A stretch of 64,000 nt of DNA from Paenisporosarcina sp. FSL H8-0542 (lineage in GTDB: Bacteria; Bacillota; Bacilli; Bacillales_A; Planococcaceae): the NCBI RefSeq assembly GCF_038632915.1, contig NZ_CP152050.1:2015001-2079000 (forward strand), in the 5' to 3' direction. The notes below the pieces were generated by a model that was not told where the DNA came from, made no database searches, and was given only the letters and a program-made list of their open reading frames with translations. Numbering within the stretch: position 1 is the first letter of the stretch; each line of letters begins with the position of its first letter. This document shows positions 18,426 through 28,118 of the stretch, in pieces. A program made the position numbers and the translations under genes.

Positions 18426-19400
18426 TTAAAATTTACGCTTGCCCATATATAGTGCAATATCTCGTAATGATTTTTTTGCACGCGACGCTGGAAGTGCATC
18501 GATTTCTTTTAAAGCTTTCTGCAAATACCGGTTGCTGATTGCTTTGGACTTCTCAATTGCATCTGATTCCCGAATCTTTTTAACGAGTGCTAAACGCTCT
18601 GTTTCAGTCATATTTCCTGATAGAGCATGTTCAAGATCTGGTCTGAATTCCGGCAAATCTTTCAAGAACAAAATCGGTAAAGTTATATTACCTTGTATCA
18701 AATCAGATCCGGCAGGTTTGCCTAATTCTTTATCAGTAGACGTAATATCCAAAATATCATCAATTATTTGGAATGACATGCCGACATAATATCCAAACCG
18801 CTTCAGATGATTGACGGTTTTTTCATCGGCTCCCGAGACAACTGCGCCTAGCTGACAGCTTGAGGAAATCAACAACGCTGTTTTTCTTTTAATGCGTCTA
18901 AAATAATCCTGAAGGCGTTGATCCAATTTGAATTTGTCTTCAATTTGAATGATTTCTCCTAGGCATATTTCAACCATTGTATAAGATAGGATTTGATGCG
19001 CTTTTGGATTCCGGATGTTCGTTATGTATTCAAGAGCACGGGCAAAAATAAAATCGCCGGTATACATGGCGACTCGATTATTCCACTGTGCTTTTACCGT
19101 TAATTGTCCACGTCTCATTTCGGAATCATCTATTACATCATCATGTACCAATGAGGCCATATGAATAAGCTCCAGTGGTACTGCGACATGTTTAATTTGG
19201 TCAATTTGATAATTTCCAAACTTAGCTGCCAACAAAACAAAAACGGGCCGAATTCGCTTTCCGCCCGCATGCAATAAATGAAGAGAAGCTTCATTGAGTA
19301 AGTCTGAAGACGAATTCACCGCTATTTCCAATTCTTTTTCGATGAGATCTAAATCTGAACGCATATCAGAATAGAGCATCTTCAACTTCATCTTTTCCAC
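18426..19400 (-). CDS. hepT: Heptaprenyl diphosphate synthase, catalytic component II
   Basis: Trans-prenyltransferase large subunit, 324 residues, making the C35 chain of menaquinone-7 together with HepS. GGKRIRPV, the first aspartate-rich motif in HDDVIDDSEMRRG, and the second in QIIDDILDITS are all present. Start is GTG at 19400 after GAGAAGG. Encoded 23 bases after menG, in the order hepS-menG-hepT. Confidence 0.95.
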   Translation of the reverse strand: MEKMKLKMLYSDMRSDLDLIEKELEIAVNSSSDLLNEASLHLLHAGGKRIRPVFVLLAAKFGNYQIDQIKHVAVPLELIHMASLVHDDVIDDSEMRRGQLTVKAQWNNRVAMYTGDFIFARALEYITNIRNPKAHQILSYTMVEICLGEIIQIEDKFKLDQRLQDYFRRIKRKTALLISSSCQLGAVVSGADEKTVNHLKRFGYYVGMSFQIIDDILDITSTDKELGKPAGSDLIQGNITLPILFLKDLPEFRPDLEHALSGNMTETERLALVKKIRESDAIEKSKAISNRYLQKALKEIDALPASRAKKSLRDIALYMGKRKF

Positions 19401-19423
19401 AACAATTAACCTTCTCCCGCTAT

Positions 19424-20125
19424 TTAAACTTTTTTAATGCCAATATGTCTCGCAGCTGCTCCGCCGCTATATGGCTTGTATTCAACTTGTTTGAATCCAG
19501 CATGTTCAAGCATTTTTGCAAGTGCCTTCATTCCTGGGAAATCTTTTGCCGATTCTTGTAACCAAGAATACTCTTTGTAGCTTTTGGCGAAAAACTTACC
19601 AAAGACAGGCATCACATATTTGAAATAAAAGCGAAACAGTTGTTTATAAACTGGCAACTCCGACTGCGAAGTTTCAAGACATACAAACATACCACCCGGT
19701 TTCAGGACGCGATGCATTTCTTTTAAAACCTGCATATAATCCGGTACATTTCGCAAACCAAATCCAATCGTTACATAGTCAAAGGTATGATCCGGATAAG
19801 GTAAATCCATCGCATTGCCATGAACAAGCTCAATCTGAGGATAATCTTTCACTTTTTCCATACCGACATTCAACATATTTTGACTGAAATCCAGTCCTAT
19901 CGCTTTACCAGAGGACCCTACAGCTTGACCCATTGAAATCGTCCAATCGGCTGTACCGCAGCAAACATCCAATGTGGTGCTTCCTGGTTCAACTTTCATT
20001 CGCGACATCGTATCTTCACGCCATTTTATATGTTGTTGAAAACTGATGACTGAATTCATCTTATCGTAATTCCCTGAAATTTTTTCAAATACTTCATGGA
20101 CACGTTGCTCTTTTGTTTTGGTCAT
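19424..20125 (-). CDS. menG: Demethylmenaquinone methyltransferase
   Basis: S-adenosylmethionine-dependent C-methylation of demethylmenaquinone, last step of menaquinone synthesis; 233 residues (UbiE/MenG family). [12 protein letters not shown] near 50-61 is the SAM-binding motif I, followed by GLDFSQNML and [15 protein letters not shown]. It lies seven bases after hepS, whose stop codon is part of the menG ribosome binding region AAAGGTGA. Confidence 0.96.
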   Translation of the reverse strand: MTKTKEQRVHEVFEKISGNYDKMNSVISFQQHIKWREDTMSRMKVEPGSTTLDVCCGTADWTISMGQAVGSSGKAIGLDFSQNMLNVGMEKVKDYPQIELVHGNAMDLPYPDHTFDYVTIGFGLRNVPDYMQVLKEMHRVLKPGGMFVCLETSQSELPVYKQLFRFYFKYVMPVFGKFFAKSYKEYSWLQESAKDFPGMKALAKMLEHAGFKQVEYKPYSGGAAARHIGIKKV

Positions 20126-20132
20126 GCCTAGG

Positions 20133-20921
20133 TCACCTTTCTCTCATGACTGACACTTGTTCATTCAATCGGAGTTTGTACAAATCTAATAAGTATTTTC
20201 GGACAGGATGGCTTAATAGATGAGATTGTGAAATGTCTTCCATCATTTTGATTTTTTGATTTGAAAGTTCATGGTTCAGTAAGACGAGCCAGGAGTGTGA
20301 AAAATCAAATTCATCTTCGCTATCTGCTAACGACTCTTGAAAACGAGAACTTTTCCCTTGATTCACAAGATCCAACTCGTATTCTAATCGATGAATCATT
20401 AAGCCTCGACGAACAAATGATTGATATCCCACGTACTCAAAGTGTTCATGAAATTGAACAATAGATAAACTTTCAATGGTCTGAATGGTTTCCATCCATT
20501 GATCAAATGATTGCTTTACGTTGTCATAGACAGATGCCTTTTTCTCACTGATATCGATAATGCCATTGGATAATGAACGTATCAAATCGATATTGGAGAG
20601 TTTGGCTAACATTTGGTAATAGAGACCACTATAGTAATCTCCGGCCAGCACAGTTAATTGCTGACTTTTGGACGAAGCATTTAATTCTTTAATCTGATCA
20701 TGTGCCGCTAATGCACTATAAATGACTGCAACCGAAATAGCTGATTGTTCCTGCTCATCATTCCAATGCTCTCCATTCAAATATGGCAGAAGCAAAAAAA
20801 ATAATCGGTCTTCGCGAAGATCCGGTTCGCCCGTATGGATACGAAGAGTCCGATGACGGACAGACATCAATATTTTCGACTTAAATTGTTCGATTGTTTG
20901 TTGAATGAATTGTTCGTTCAT
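20133..20921 (-). CDS. hepS: Heptaprenyl diphosphate synthase, component I
   Basis: The small, non-catalytic subunit of the two-component heptaprenyl diphosphate synthase, 262 residues. This subunit is poorly conserved; the call rests on the length, the [13 protein letters not shown] and [14 protein letters not shown] blocks, and position just before menG and hepT. It is thought to set product chain length in partnership with HepT. Confidence 0.88.
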   Translation of the reverse strand: MNEQFIQQTIEQFKSKILMSVRHRTLRIHTGEPDLREDRLFFLLLPYLNGEHWNDEQEQSAISVAVIYSALAAHDQIKELNASSKSQQLTVLAGDYYSGLYYQMLAKLSNIDLIRSLSNGIIDISEKKASVYDNVKQSFDQWMETIQTIESLSIVQFHEHFEYVGYQSFVRRGLMIHRLEYELDLVNQGKSSRFQESLADSEDEFDFSHSWLVLLNHELSNQKIKMMEDISQSHLLSHPVRKYLLDLYKLRLNEQVSVMRER

Positions 20922-21005
20922 CGTACGTGCTCCATTTCGCTATATTGCCGGTGTCGTATTTTGTCATTATAGCACAGCAACGCTAGTCCTTCACGTAGAC
21001 TGGAC

Positions 21006-21227
21006 CTATTTTTTCGTTTCACTGTGAATCGTGCCATGAGTTGTTCGAATTTCTGCTTTCCCACGGATTTTCATCGCTGAAGTATGTTCAGTAAATTGTG
21101 CAATCATAACTTCGCCACGATCCAGTTTTTCTGAGTGATGAAATTTTGTGTCTGTGCCTCTAGTAAGTCCGATTACGTGAACACCATCTTCTTCTGCGCG
21201 GATTACGATATACTCCGTTTGTGCCAT
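21006..21227 (-). CDS. mtrB: TRAP, trp RNA-binding attenuation protein
   Basis: A 73-residue TRAP subunit. [19 protein letters not shown] and [14 protein letters not shown] are nearly identical to B. subtilis MtrB; the RNA-contacting residues are K34, K53 and R55. Eleven subunits form a tryptophan-loaded ring that binds spaced G/UAG triplets in trp leader RNA. It follows folE by 70 bases (the mtrAB pair). The window holds no trp operon for it to act on. Confidence 0.96.
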   Translation of the reverse strand: MAQTEYIVIRAEEDGVHVIGLTRGTDTKFHHSEKLDRGEVMIAQFTEHTSAMKIRGKAEIRTTHGTIHSETKK

Positions 21228-21297
21228 TCAGCATCCTCCTCCATGAACTTTATTGTCTATTTATCATAGCATAACCTAACTTTGTAAGTTTACTTGC

Positions 21298-21867
21298 TTA
21301 ATTCATTTGAATGAACGATAAAATCTCACTACGTTTAATATCGTCTTCTTCGTAGACCCCACGTGCAACTGCCGTGACGGTTTTAGCTCCAGGTTTTTTT
21401 ATACCTCGCATCGTCATGCACATATGTTCAGCCTCGATCACTACATATACACCATAAGGATTTAGCATCTCCATAATCGAATCTGCAATCGTAGACGTAA
21501 TACGTTCTTGTAATTGCGGACGTCTTGCTGTTGTCTCTACTGCTCTCGCCAATTTGCTTAAGCCTGTAACGACTCCATCTCTCGGAATATAGGCGATATG
21601 CGCTTTTCCGTAAAAAGGAACTAAGTGATGTTCACACATCGAATGAAACGGAATGTCTTTTACTAAAACCAGCTCTTCATGGTCTTCATGGAAAACGGTT
21701 TTAAAGTATTCTTTAGGGTCTTCCTGCAGCCCTGAAAACATTTCAGCATACATCTTTGCCACACGTTTTGGCGTTTCAAGTAATCCTTCACGTTCTGGGT
21801 CTTCGCCTACTGCTTCCAGAATCATTTTCACTGCTTCTTCTATTTTTTGTAAATTTACTTTTGACAT
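21298..21867 (-). CDS. folE: GTP cyclohydrolase I
   Basis: Opens GTP to dihydroneopterin triphosphate, first step of folate synthesis; 189 residues, type IA. Zinc ligands are visible as C78 and H81 in MCEHHLVPF and C150 in EHMCMTMRG. Called mtrA in B. subtilis, where it pairs with mtrB. Preceded by hbs, with a terminator between. Confidence 0.96.
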   Translation of the reverse strand: MSKVNLQKIEEAVKMILEAVGEDPEREGLLETPKRVAKMYAEMFSGLQEDPKEYFKTVFHEDHEELVLVKDIPFHSMCEHHLVPFYGKAHIAYIPRDGVVTGLSKLARAVETTARRPQLQERITSTIADSIMEMLNPYGVYVVIEAEHMCMTMRGIKKPGAKTVTAVARGVYEEDDIKRSEILSFIQMN

Positions 21868-22191
21868 GATGGACGCCTCCTGAAATAATCACAACGCAAG
21901 CCAGATTGTTTTATGAGTTACTGCACTTTACTAATGCAGACGACAAAAATCGAGCTTTAATCCTCAAAGAATAAAATGAAATTGAGGGATATGTAATGAA
22001 TATAAATAATACTACTGAATCGTAGCATACCATCAAATGTTACGCAAAAACGCTTCATTCGTCTAGATTCTTTTTTAAAAAGAGAAAAGCTCTTATCTGG
22101 AGCGACACTGTAAACTGAAAAAAAGTTCCCAAAATATAAGGTGTTAGCGAAAATATATGTTAATTAAAAGTATCGTTTAACTAAACCAAAT
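21868..22191. other. Gene-free stretch upstream of folE
   Basis: AT-rich sequence between folE and the hbs terminator. It should contain the folE promoter, but I find no convincing -35/-10 pair, no reading frame with a ribosome binding site, and no strong hairpin. Confidence 0.5.
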
Positions 22192-22233
22192 AAAAAAAGA
22201 ACGACTTCTGTGAGAATTCACAAAAGCCGTTCT
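22192..22233 (-). terminator. Terminator after hbs
   Basis: AGAACG-CTT-TGTG (22199-22215) pairs with CACA-AAG-CGTTCT (22219-22232) with small mismatches, followed on the minus strand by seven T. Confidence 0.8.
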
Positions 22234-22253
22234 TATGTAGGTTCAGACACGTA

Positions 22254-22526
22254 TTATTTTACCGCGTCCTTAAGCGCTTTACCTGGTTTGAAAGCAGGTA
22301 CTTTGCTTGCAGCGATTTCGATTTCTTTACCTGTTTGTGGGTTACGACCCTTACGAGCAGCACGTTCACGAACTTCAAAGTTACCAAAACCAATTAGCTG
22401 GATTTTTTCACCCTTTGCAAGAGCATCTTGAATTGTATCAAATAACGCATCAACTGCTTTAGAAGCATCTTTTTTCGAAAGATCTGCAGCTTCAGCTACA
22501 GAGTTCACTAATTCTGTTTTATTCAC
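22254..22526 (-). CDS. hbs: DNA-binding protein HU
   Basis: Histone-like HU, 90 residues. The DNA-contact arm [20 protein letters not shown] and the C-terminal [14 protein letters not shown] are typical. The reading frame reaches a GTG at 22535, but the GTG at 22526 lies six bases after AGGAGG and yields exactly [10 protein letters not shown] and the 90-residue family length, so I use it. Codon use is strongly biased, consistent with high expression. Confidence 0.96.
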   Translation of the reverse strand: MNKTELVNSVAEAADLSKKDASKAVDALFDTIQDALAKGEKIQLIGFGNFEVRERAARKGRNPQTGKEIEIAASKVPAFKPGKALKDAVK

Positions 22527-22651
22527 ACCATTCACCTCCTCTCAAAGGGGATGGAACCTCAATCATGTAAAAAGAGTATCATAACCAAAAAGCCTACGCA
22601 ACAATATTTCCACCACAATTTCCAACTTCATGCAGAAAATGCCCTCATAAC

Positions 22652-22701
22652 AAAAAAGAACGGGACTTTTCGCATAGTAAAATGCGATGCCCCGTTCTTT
22701 T
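22652..22701 (-). terminator. Terminator after spoIVA
   Basis: AAAAAAGAACGGG and CCCGTTCTTTTTT form the outer stem and CGCAT/ATGCG an inner one. A/T tracts on both sides could make it work in either direction; it abuts the spoIVA stop. Confidence 0.85.
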
Positions 22702-24180
22702 TTATAGAATAAAGGTGACGCTCCCGCGATCGCCTTCGTTTACCATTCGTTCAATCGTCTCACGCATGCGTCTCTTCGCATGAGTTGGAACAGCTTCTGT
22801 TTTGAATTTCATGCTTTCCTTCAGCATTTCGTGAAGTGGAGTACCGAATAAAGATGTTTGCCATAAGGCATCACGGTTGTGCAGGTAGGCATCTTTTAAA
22901 TCTTTTAATAACTGTTGACTATGGAATTCCGAGCCAATCAATGGTGAGAACTCTGCATCCATATCTACACGGATAATGTGTAGTGAAGGTGCTTTTGCTT
23001 TCATCCGGACACCAAAGAAATTATTTTCTTTAATTAACTCTGGTGCTGAAGGCGTGAAATCTTCCATTGTCGGTAGAGTCACACCATAACCACTTTCTTT
23101 TGCCATTTCAATGGCTTCGTGGAACCTTAAATATGATTTTTTTGCATATGATGCTTCTTTTACGTATAAAAGCCAATCTTTTTTCGAGACAATCGGCTCT
23201 TCCAGGAAGTCCTGATATACCGATTGAAACGCATCATCTGTTAAATCGATTTGAATGGATGCTTTTCCTTTACCTGCATTCACTTCAATGACTTCAGCGT
23301 TTGCAACGTGAGGTTCTTCAGATAAAAATGTAGCCAGATCTTTCACATCTCTGATTTTTGCAACTTGTTGAGACCAAGAATCCAAAGAATTTTGAATCGA
23401 TTGTTTAAGTGGATGATCACTTTCCAATACATCCATCCATTCCGGTTTCAAAAGTTCAAATGTTGTCACTGGAAACTCATACAGCGCTTCTTTCAATACC
23501 CATTGAATCTCTTGGACTGTCATTTGATCCACAGCTGTCGCAATGACCGGCACGTTGTATTTGTCACATAATTCCTGGCGCAATGCATGAGTTTGATCAT
23601 GAGCCGGGAATCGGGTATTCAGAACAACTACAAAAGGTTTTCCAATCTCTTTTAACTGACCGATAATTTCTTCTTCAACACCCTCGACTGCTGCTCTCGG
23701 AATGTCGTTAACCGAACCGTCTGTTGTCATTACAATCCCAATTGTAGAATGGTCACGGATAACTTTATCTGTGCCGATTCTTGCAGCTTCCTGAAACGGG
23801 ATTGGTTCATGATGCCATGGTGTGTGAACGTACTTCGGACCGTTCTCATCTTCATGGCCTTTTACACCCTCAATAATATATCCTACACAATCCGCCAGGC
23901 GAATATGGAATCGGAATGCGTCGTCACCCACTTGAATGCTAGTACCATGAGCTGGCACAAATTTCGGTTCAGCTGTCATAATTACTGCACCAGGAGAGCT
24001 CTGAGGTAGTTCATCTTGTGCACGGATTCGGTCCACTTCGTCCGTCATATTCGGAATTACTAAACTTTCCATTACCCGCTTTACAAAAGTAGATTTTCCT
24101 ACTCGTACCGGTCCAACAACACCAATGTATACATCTCCATTTGTCCGTTCGGCTATTTGTTGATAAAGCTCTTCAGCCAT
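22702..24180 (-). CDS. spoIVA: Stage IV sporulation protein A, spore-coat ATPase
   Basis: Morphogenetic ATPase that polymerises on the forespore surface and bases the coat; 492 residues, equal to B. subtilis SpoIVA. The Walker A motif GPVRVGKST is near 22-30 and DCVGY and NTRFP-type switch segments follow. The frame extends 64 codons further upstream, but the ATG at 24180 follows AAGGGGGC and matches the known N-terminus. Transcription is expected from sigma-E. Good evidence for a spore former. Confidence 0.96.
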   Translation of the reverse strand: MAEELYQQIAERTNGDVYIGVVGPVRVGKSTFVKRVMESLVIPNMTDEVDRIRAQDELPQSSPGAVIMTAEPKFVPAHGTSIQVGDDAFRFHIRLADCVGYIIEGVKGHEDENGPKYVHTPWHHEPIPFQEAARIGTDKVIRDHSTIGIVMTTDGSVNDIPRAAVEGVEEEIIGQLKEIGKPFVVVLNTRFPAHDQTHALRQELCDKYNVPVIATAVDQMTVQEIQWVLKEALYEFPVTTFELLKPEWMDVLESDHPLKQSIQNSLDSWSQQVAKIRDVKDLATFLSEEPHVANAEVIEVNAGKGKASIQIDLTDDAFQSVYQDFLEEPIVSKKDWLLYVKEASYAKKSYLRFHEAIEMAKESGYGVTLPTMEDFTPSAPELIKENNFFGVRMKAKAPSLHIIRVDMDAEFSPLIGSEFHSQQLLKDLKDAYLHNRDALWQTSLFGTPLHEMLKESMKFKTEAVPTHAKRRMRETIERMVNEGDRGSVTFIL

Positions 24181-24218
24181 ATCGTTGCCCCCTTTCCTAC
24201 GCACTTTATCGTATGCAC

Positions 24219-24253
24219 AAAAAAAACGTTTCATGCATATGCACGAAACGTTT
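24219..24253 (-). terminator. Terminator upstream of spoIVA
   Basis: AAACGTTTC (24224-24232) and GAAACGTTT (24245-24253) pair; the minus strand then has a run of T. It separates spoIVA from yphF. Confidence 0.8.
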
Positions 24254-24290
24254 CTCTTTATTTCTTTAAATTCTAGTTCAATAAGTAGCA

Positions 24291-24402
24291 TAAAAATAGC
24301 CGAGGAGGTCAATGCGGCGTAGTTTTCGAGCACCGCAGCGTATGTTCTCAATACGTGAGGAGCAAGAAACAAGCCAACGAAGAGATCTGATAGCTATTTT
24401 TA
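24291..24402. repeat. Intergenic element with terminal inverted repeats between spoIVA and yphF
   Basis: TAAAAATAGC (24291-24300) and GCTATTTTTA (24393-24402) are perfect terminal inverted repeats. Inside, TGCGG/CCGCA and CGTAT/ATACG make two further hairpins. The whole looks like a folded element of about 112 bases inserted in a gene-free gap; no ORF. Confidence 0.65.
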
Positions 24403-24408
24403 GCGGAC

Positions 24409-25125
24409 CTATTTAACTTCCTTTTGTAGAAATTCTGGTTCATTCTTTTCATTGACAGTGTATGGTAGCGAGTAAGCTGGCAAAACAGGGTATTTGTCTA
24501 CCAATAGATAACGAATATCTTCACCAGGTTTGACATCTGGTTTATCTTCTTGGAGGATGCGATTTAACTCAATCGAGTAATCGATATAAATAGACCCATC
24601 TCCCGTTGCAACTAATGGGAGATTTACGTTTGAATATGGACTAGGTACTGTTTGTTCCTCTTTGTAACCCATGATATTGTAATCCAGTTTATATACATTT
24701 TCCGCGACTTGTTCCGCTATAGGCCCATACCCATTTGCGCCAAGTTTAATATTTAATTCTCTTATTTTTTCAGCAGAACGTAAATCAACCAATTTGACCG
24801 TTGGATTTTCTTCGACATCCATGATGACATATTGAAACAAACCACCATTTTCGTACGCATTTGGAGGAATTTCACTTAAATAAGCCGGAACAATCTTTTC
24901 GAAATCAATCGGATATTTAATGTATTGATCAACATCTTGATCCCTTGTTTTAATAGGCAATAAACCATCTGTAGTCTCTTGGAATTTTTCTACAGCGGCT
25001 TGTACTGAAGCCAATTGTTCTTCATCGGGTCTTTGATTTTCTACCCGTTCCGATTCGGGATACATACATCCCGACAACAATATTGCAATGAGGATTAATA
25101 GACTTAATTGTGATATTTTCTTCAT
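24409..25125 (-). CDS. yphF: Lipoprotein YphF (DUF3939)
   Basis: A secreted lipoprotein of 238 residues. The N-terminus MKKISQLSLLILIAILLSGC has a lipobox LSGC with the modified cysteine at C20. The rest is a soluble, acidic domain. Family and position (between spoIVA and yphE) match B. subtilis YphF. Function is unknown; a link to spore formation is suggested only by neighbours. Confidence 0.85.
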   Translation of the reverse strand: MKKISQLSLLILIAILLSGCMYPESERVENQRPDEEQLASVQAAVEKFQETTDGLLPIKTRDQDVDQYIKYPIDFEKIVPAYLSEIPPNAYENGGLFQYVIMDVEENPTVKLVDLRSAEKIRELNIKLGANGYGPIAEQVAENVYKLDYNIMGYKEEQTVPSPYSNVNLPLVATGDGSIYIDYSIELNRILQEDKPDVKPGEDIRYLLVDKYPVLPAYSLPYTVNEKNEPEFLQKEVK

Positions 25126-25132
25126 GATTTTC

Positions 25133-25336
25133 TTACGAACCCCCTGTTGGACCGCTAAATACGATATATATCATACATAAGAATCCAATGATTAGAAGTA
25201 CATATGAAACAAGTGCAAATAGAAATTTAATAACACGATTATTGATTTTATTTCGACTGACATAAATTAAGCACATAGAAATCATCATGAAGCCCATTGC
25301 AGCAAACGAAATCCACATTTTGTCTAGTGATGACAT
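25133..25336 (-). CDS. yphE: DUF2768 small membrane protein YphE
   Basis: 67 residues with two hydrophobic helices (about 7-27 and 37-59) separated by SRNKINNR. The ATG at 25336 is preferred: AAAGGTGG lies at the right distance, whereas the GTG at 25348 is inside that ribosome binding site. Length equals B. subtilis YphE. It lies seven bases before yphF, so the two are probably cotranscribed. Function unknown. Confidence 0.85.
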   Translation of the reverse strand: MSSLDKMWISFAAMGFMMISMCLIYVSRNKINNRVIKFLFALVSYVLLIIGFLCMIYIVFSGPTGGS

Positions 25337-25383
25337 AAAATTAACCACCTTTCACTATCTCTCAACGAATAAGTATAACACGA

Positions 25384-25419
25384 AAAAACAAGAGGTACAG
25401 ACGCTCTACCCCTTGTTTT
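25384..25419 (-). terminator. Terminator after gpsA
   Basis: ACAAGGGGTAGAG-type stem (minus strand) pairing with GTACCTCTTGT, then six T. Ends the der-gpsA unit. Confidence 0.75.
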
Positions 25420-25427
25420 GTGACGAT

Positions 25428-26450
25428 TTATAGATACTCGAATAAATCTTCCATTTCATGTTTCTTCACGCGATCCATTAACTGATCAACTGCTGATTTT
25501 GGATCTACTTGTTCAAATAACACGGCATAAAGAGCACTGGTGATCGGCATGGGAACATCATGGAATTTCGACAACTGGTATGCAGCTTTTGTGGTGCGTA
25601 CACCTTCAACAACCATTCCCATTTGCTCCAACACTTCATCCAGGTTCATCCCTTTACCCAGCATGCTGCCAGCCCGCCAATTTCGAGAATGAACGCTTGT
25701 ACAGGTCACAATTAAGTCCCCAATGCCTGTTAAGCCTGAGAACGTTAAGGGATTGGCACCCATTTTTGTTCCTAAGCGGGCAATTTCAGCAAGTCCTCTT
25801 GTTATTAGAGCAGCCTTGGCATTATCACCGTATCCCAATCCATCAGTTATTCCTGCAGCCAGTGCAATGATATTTTTCAATGCACCGCCCATTTCTACTC
25901 CAATGACATCAGAATTGGTATATACGCGGAAGTATCCATGCATAAACAAATCCTGTACTTTTTCAGCATATTGAATATTTTCGCACGCTGCTGTCACGGT
26001 AGTCGGGTGTTTCAAAACTACTTCTTCGGCATGACTCGGACCCGATAGAACTACAATTTCTTCTATCAAGTGAGCGGGCAATTCTTCCCTCATCACTTCA
26101 GAAATACGTTTTAATGAGTCTGGTTCAATACCTTTTGACACGTGAACAAAAAGAATAGGTTCCTGTATCCACTCTTTGATATTGCGGCATACTTCACGAA
26201 TGCCTTTCGTCGGAACAGCCATGACCACTATTTTCCCATGTCTGGCTGCTTCTTCTAGGGATGAAGTAGCTATCAACGAATCTGGTAATACAGTTCCAGG
26301 TAGATACTTTTCATTTGTATGTTGCTGATTGATTTCGGTTGCCTGATCTTCACGGTGCGACCATAGCAAACAATCATGACCGTTTTCTGCAAGAACAATA
26401 CTTAACGCTGTCCCCCAGCTTCCGGCACCTAAAACGACTACTTTTTCCAT
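25428..26450 (-). CDS. gpsA: Glycerol-3-phosphate dehydrogenase (NAD(P)+)
   Basis: Makes sn-glycerol-3-phosphate for phospholipids from DHAP; 340 residues. [10 protein letters not shown] at 8-17 is the Rossmann motif, [14 protein letters not shown] holds the catalytic lysine, and [14 protein letters not shown] is the substrate-site block. It follows der by 26 bases with AGGAGAG before the ATG. Confidence 0.96.
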   Translation of the reverse strand: MEKVVVLGAGSWGTALSIVLAENGHDCLLWSHREDQATEINQQHTNEKYLPGTVLPDSLIATSSLEEAARHGKIVVMAVPTKGIREVCRNIKEWIQEPILFVHVSKGIEPDSLKRISEVMREELPAHLIEEIVVLSGPSHAEEVVLKHPTTVTAACENIQYAEKVQDLFMHGYFRVYTNSDVIGVEMGGALKNIIALAAGITDGLGYGDNAKAALITRGLAEIARLGTKMGANPLTFSGLTGIGDLIVTCTSVHSRNWRAGSMLGKGMNLDEVLEQMGMVVEGVRTTKAAYQLSKFHDVPMPITSALYAVLFEQVDPKSAVDQLMDRVKKHEMEDLFEYL

Positions 26451-26476
26451 GTTAGCAACTCTCCTACTGAAACAAA

Positions 26477-27787
26477 TTACGTTCTAGCGCGTGTAATAAG
26501 ACGAATTGGTGTCCCTTCAAAATCGAAAGATTCACGAATTCTATTTTCAAGGAAGCGTTCATATGAGAAATGCATGATTTCTGGTTCGTTCACAAACACG
26601 ACAAATGTCGGTGGCTTGATCGCAACTTGTGTAGCGTAATAAATACGCAGACGACGGCCTTTGTCTGTCGGTGCAGGGTTACGCGCAACTGAATCCTCAA
26701 TTACTTCGTTCAAGACACTAGAAGTAACACGCATTGCATGGTTTTCACTGACACGGTTGATAATTGGTAAAATTGAATGCACACGCTGATTAGTTTTTGC
26801 GGATACGAAAATGATTGGTGCATAATCGAGGAATAAGAAATGTTCACGAATCATTTTTGTTGTTTTGTTCATCGTTTTCTCATCTTTTTCAACAGCATCC
26901 CATTTATTTACGACGATAATGACTGCTTTACCCGCTTCGTGTGCGTAGCCGGCAATTTTTTTATCTTGTTCCTGAATACCTTCTTCAGCGTTTAATACGA
27001 CTAAAACAACGTCGGAACGTTCAATTGCACGAAGAGCACGAAGCACACTGTATTTCTCAGTCGTTTCGTAAACTTTCCCTTTTTTACGCATACCAGCTGT
27101 ATCGATGATGACATATGGCTGGTCTTCATATTCATATTGAGTATCGATTGCGTCGCGTGTAGTACCTGCGATTTCGCTTACGATGACTCGTTCATCCCCA
27201 AGGAAGCTGTTCACTAAAGAAGACTTCCCTACATTCGGACGACCGATGAGTGAGAATTTGATGACATTCTCTGGATATTCTTCTTCATCCTGTTCAGGGA
27301 AGTTTTTTGCCACTTCATCGAGCAGATCCCCTAATCCAAGACCATGGGAACCAGAGATCGGGAATGGTTCACCGAATCCAAGTGAATAGAAATCATAAAT
27401 CATGGACCGCATGTCTGGATTATCTATTTTATTGATTGCCAGCACGACTGGTTTTTTTGTTTTATACAATATTTTCGCCACTTGTTCATCAGCAGCAGTT
27501 ACACCTTCACGACCATTGGTAAGGAAGATGATGACATCTGCTTCCTGGATCGCGATTTCTGCTTGCTGACGGATTTGTTCCAAAAATGGCTCGTCCCCAA
27601 TTTCGATACCGCCTGTATCGATTATATTGAATTCATGAGTCAGCCAATCTGCCGAGCTGTATAAACGATCGCGTGTGATTCCTGGGATATCCTCTACGAT
27701 TGATATACGTTCCCCTACAATCCTGTTAAAGATTGTGGACTTTCCGACATTCGGCCGGCCTACGATAGCTACTACCGGTTTAGACAT
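26477..27787 (-). CDS. der: GTPase Der (EngA), ribosome assembly
   Basis: Double-G-domain GTPase for 50S ribosomal subunit maturation, 436 residues. The P-loop GRPNVGKS occurs twice, at 10-17 and about 182-189, with matching DTGG/DTAGM and NKID/NKWD motifs; a KH-like domain ends the protein ([18 protein letters not shown]). Order der-gpsA-yphE-yphF-spoIVA follows B. subtilis, but no ypzI, seaA or yphA genes lie between der and fni. Confidence 0.97.
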   Translation of the reverse strand: MSKPVVAIVGRPNVGKSTIFNRIVGERISIVEDIPGITRDRLYSSADWLTHEFNIIDTGGIEIGDEPFLEQIRQQAEIAIQEADVIIFLTNGREGVTAADEQVAKILYKTKKPVVLAINKIDNPDMRSMIYDFYSLGFGEPFPISGSHGLGLGDLLDEVAKNFPEQDEEEYPENVIKFSLIGRPNVGKSSLVNSFLGDERVIVSEIAGTTRDAIDTQYEYEDQPYVIIDTAGMRKKGKVYETTEKYSVLRALRAIERSDVVLVVLNAEEGIQEQDKKIAGYAHEAGKAVIIVVNKWDAVEKDEKTMNKTTKMIREHFLFLDYAPIIFVSAKTNQRVHSILPIINRVSENHAMRVTSSVLNEVIEDSVARNPAPTDKGRRLRIYYATQVAIKPPTFVVFVNEPEIMHFSYERFLENRIRESFDFEGTPIRLITRART

Positions 27788-27839
27788 ATATAATTCATCC
27801 TTCCAACTTCTTCTCTAAAGTATTATACATGAGAAAAAC

Positions 27840-28050
27840 ACAGGTTGCACCCCAATGGTGAAAGCAAGTATATTTCGTATACTGATATCCGGACTATTTC
27901 AAGAAAATATCAGTGCACGTAAAGTGTAAAACGCCATGATAGCTCGACTTCATGGAATGTTGAAAAGTCCAAGTTAGTCGGACTTCGACGTTTCATGGTG
28001 AAAAACATTGTTCGAACGGCAATGGGTGCAGTATTCCAATTTTTATGCTT
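27840..28050. other. Gene-free, hairpin-rich stretch between der and fni
   Basis: No credible ORF in this 331-base gap. Several pairings are visible: AGTATA/TATACT near 27850, CTGATAT/ATATCAG around 27880-27916, CCATG/CATGG twice between about 27935 and 28000, and GTTCGAAC near 28011. It could be another divergent intergenic repeat, or an RNA leader. Confidence 0.4.
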
Positions 28051-28080
28051 TTGTACATTTAATATATCCAACAAAAATAA

Positions 28081-28116
28081 AAGAGATGCAGACAGTGGAG
28101 AATGTCTGCATCTCTT
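28081..28116 (-). terminator. Terminator after fni
   Basis: AAGAGATGCAGACA and TGTCTGCATCTCTT form a perfect fourteen-base stem with an eight-base loop, followed by TTTATTTTTG on the minus strand. Confidence 0.9.
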
Positions 28117-28118
28117 TA

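Noticed and set aside
21868-22191. Possible regulatory RNA upstream of folE
   Set aside because: No riboswitch consensus or strong stems seen in this AT-rich stretch.
24181-24372. 64-codon N-terminal extension of spoIVA
   Set aside because: Contains the terminator and repeat sequence, and the ATG at 24180 has a good ribosome site and matches family length.
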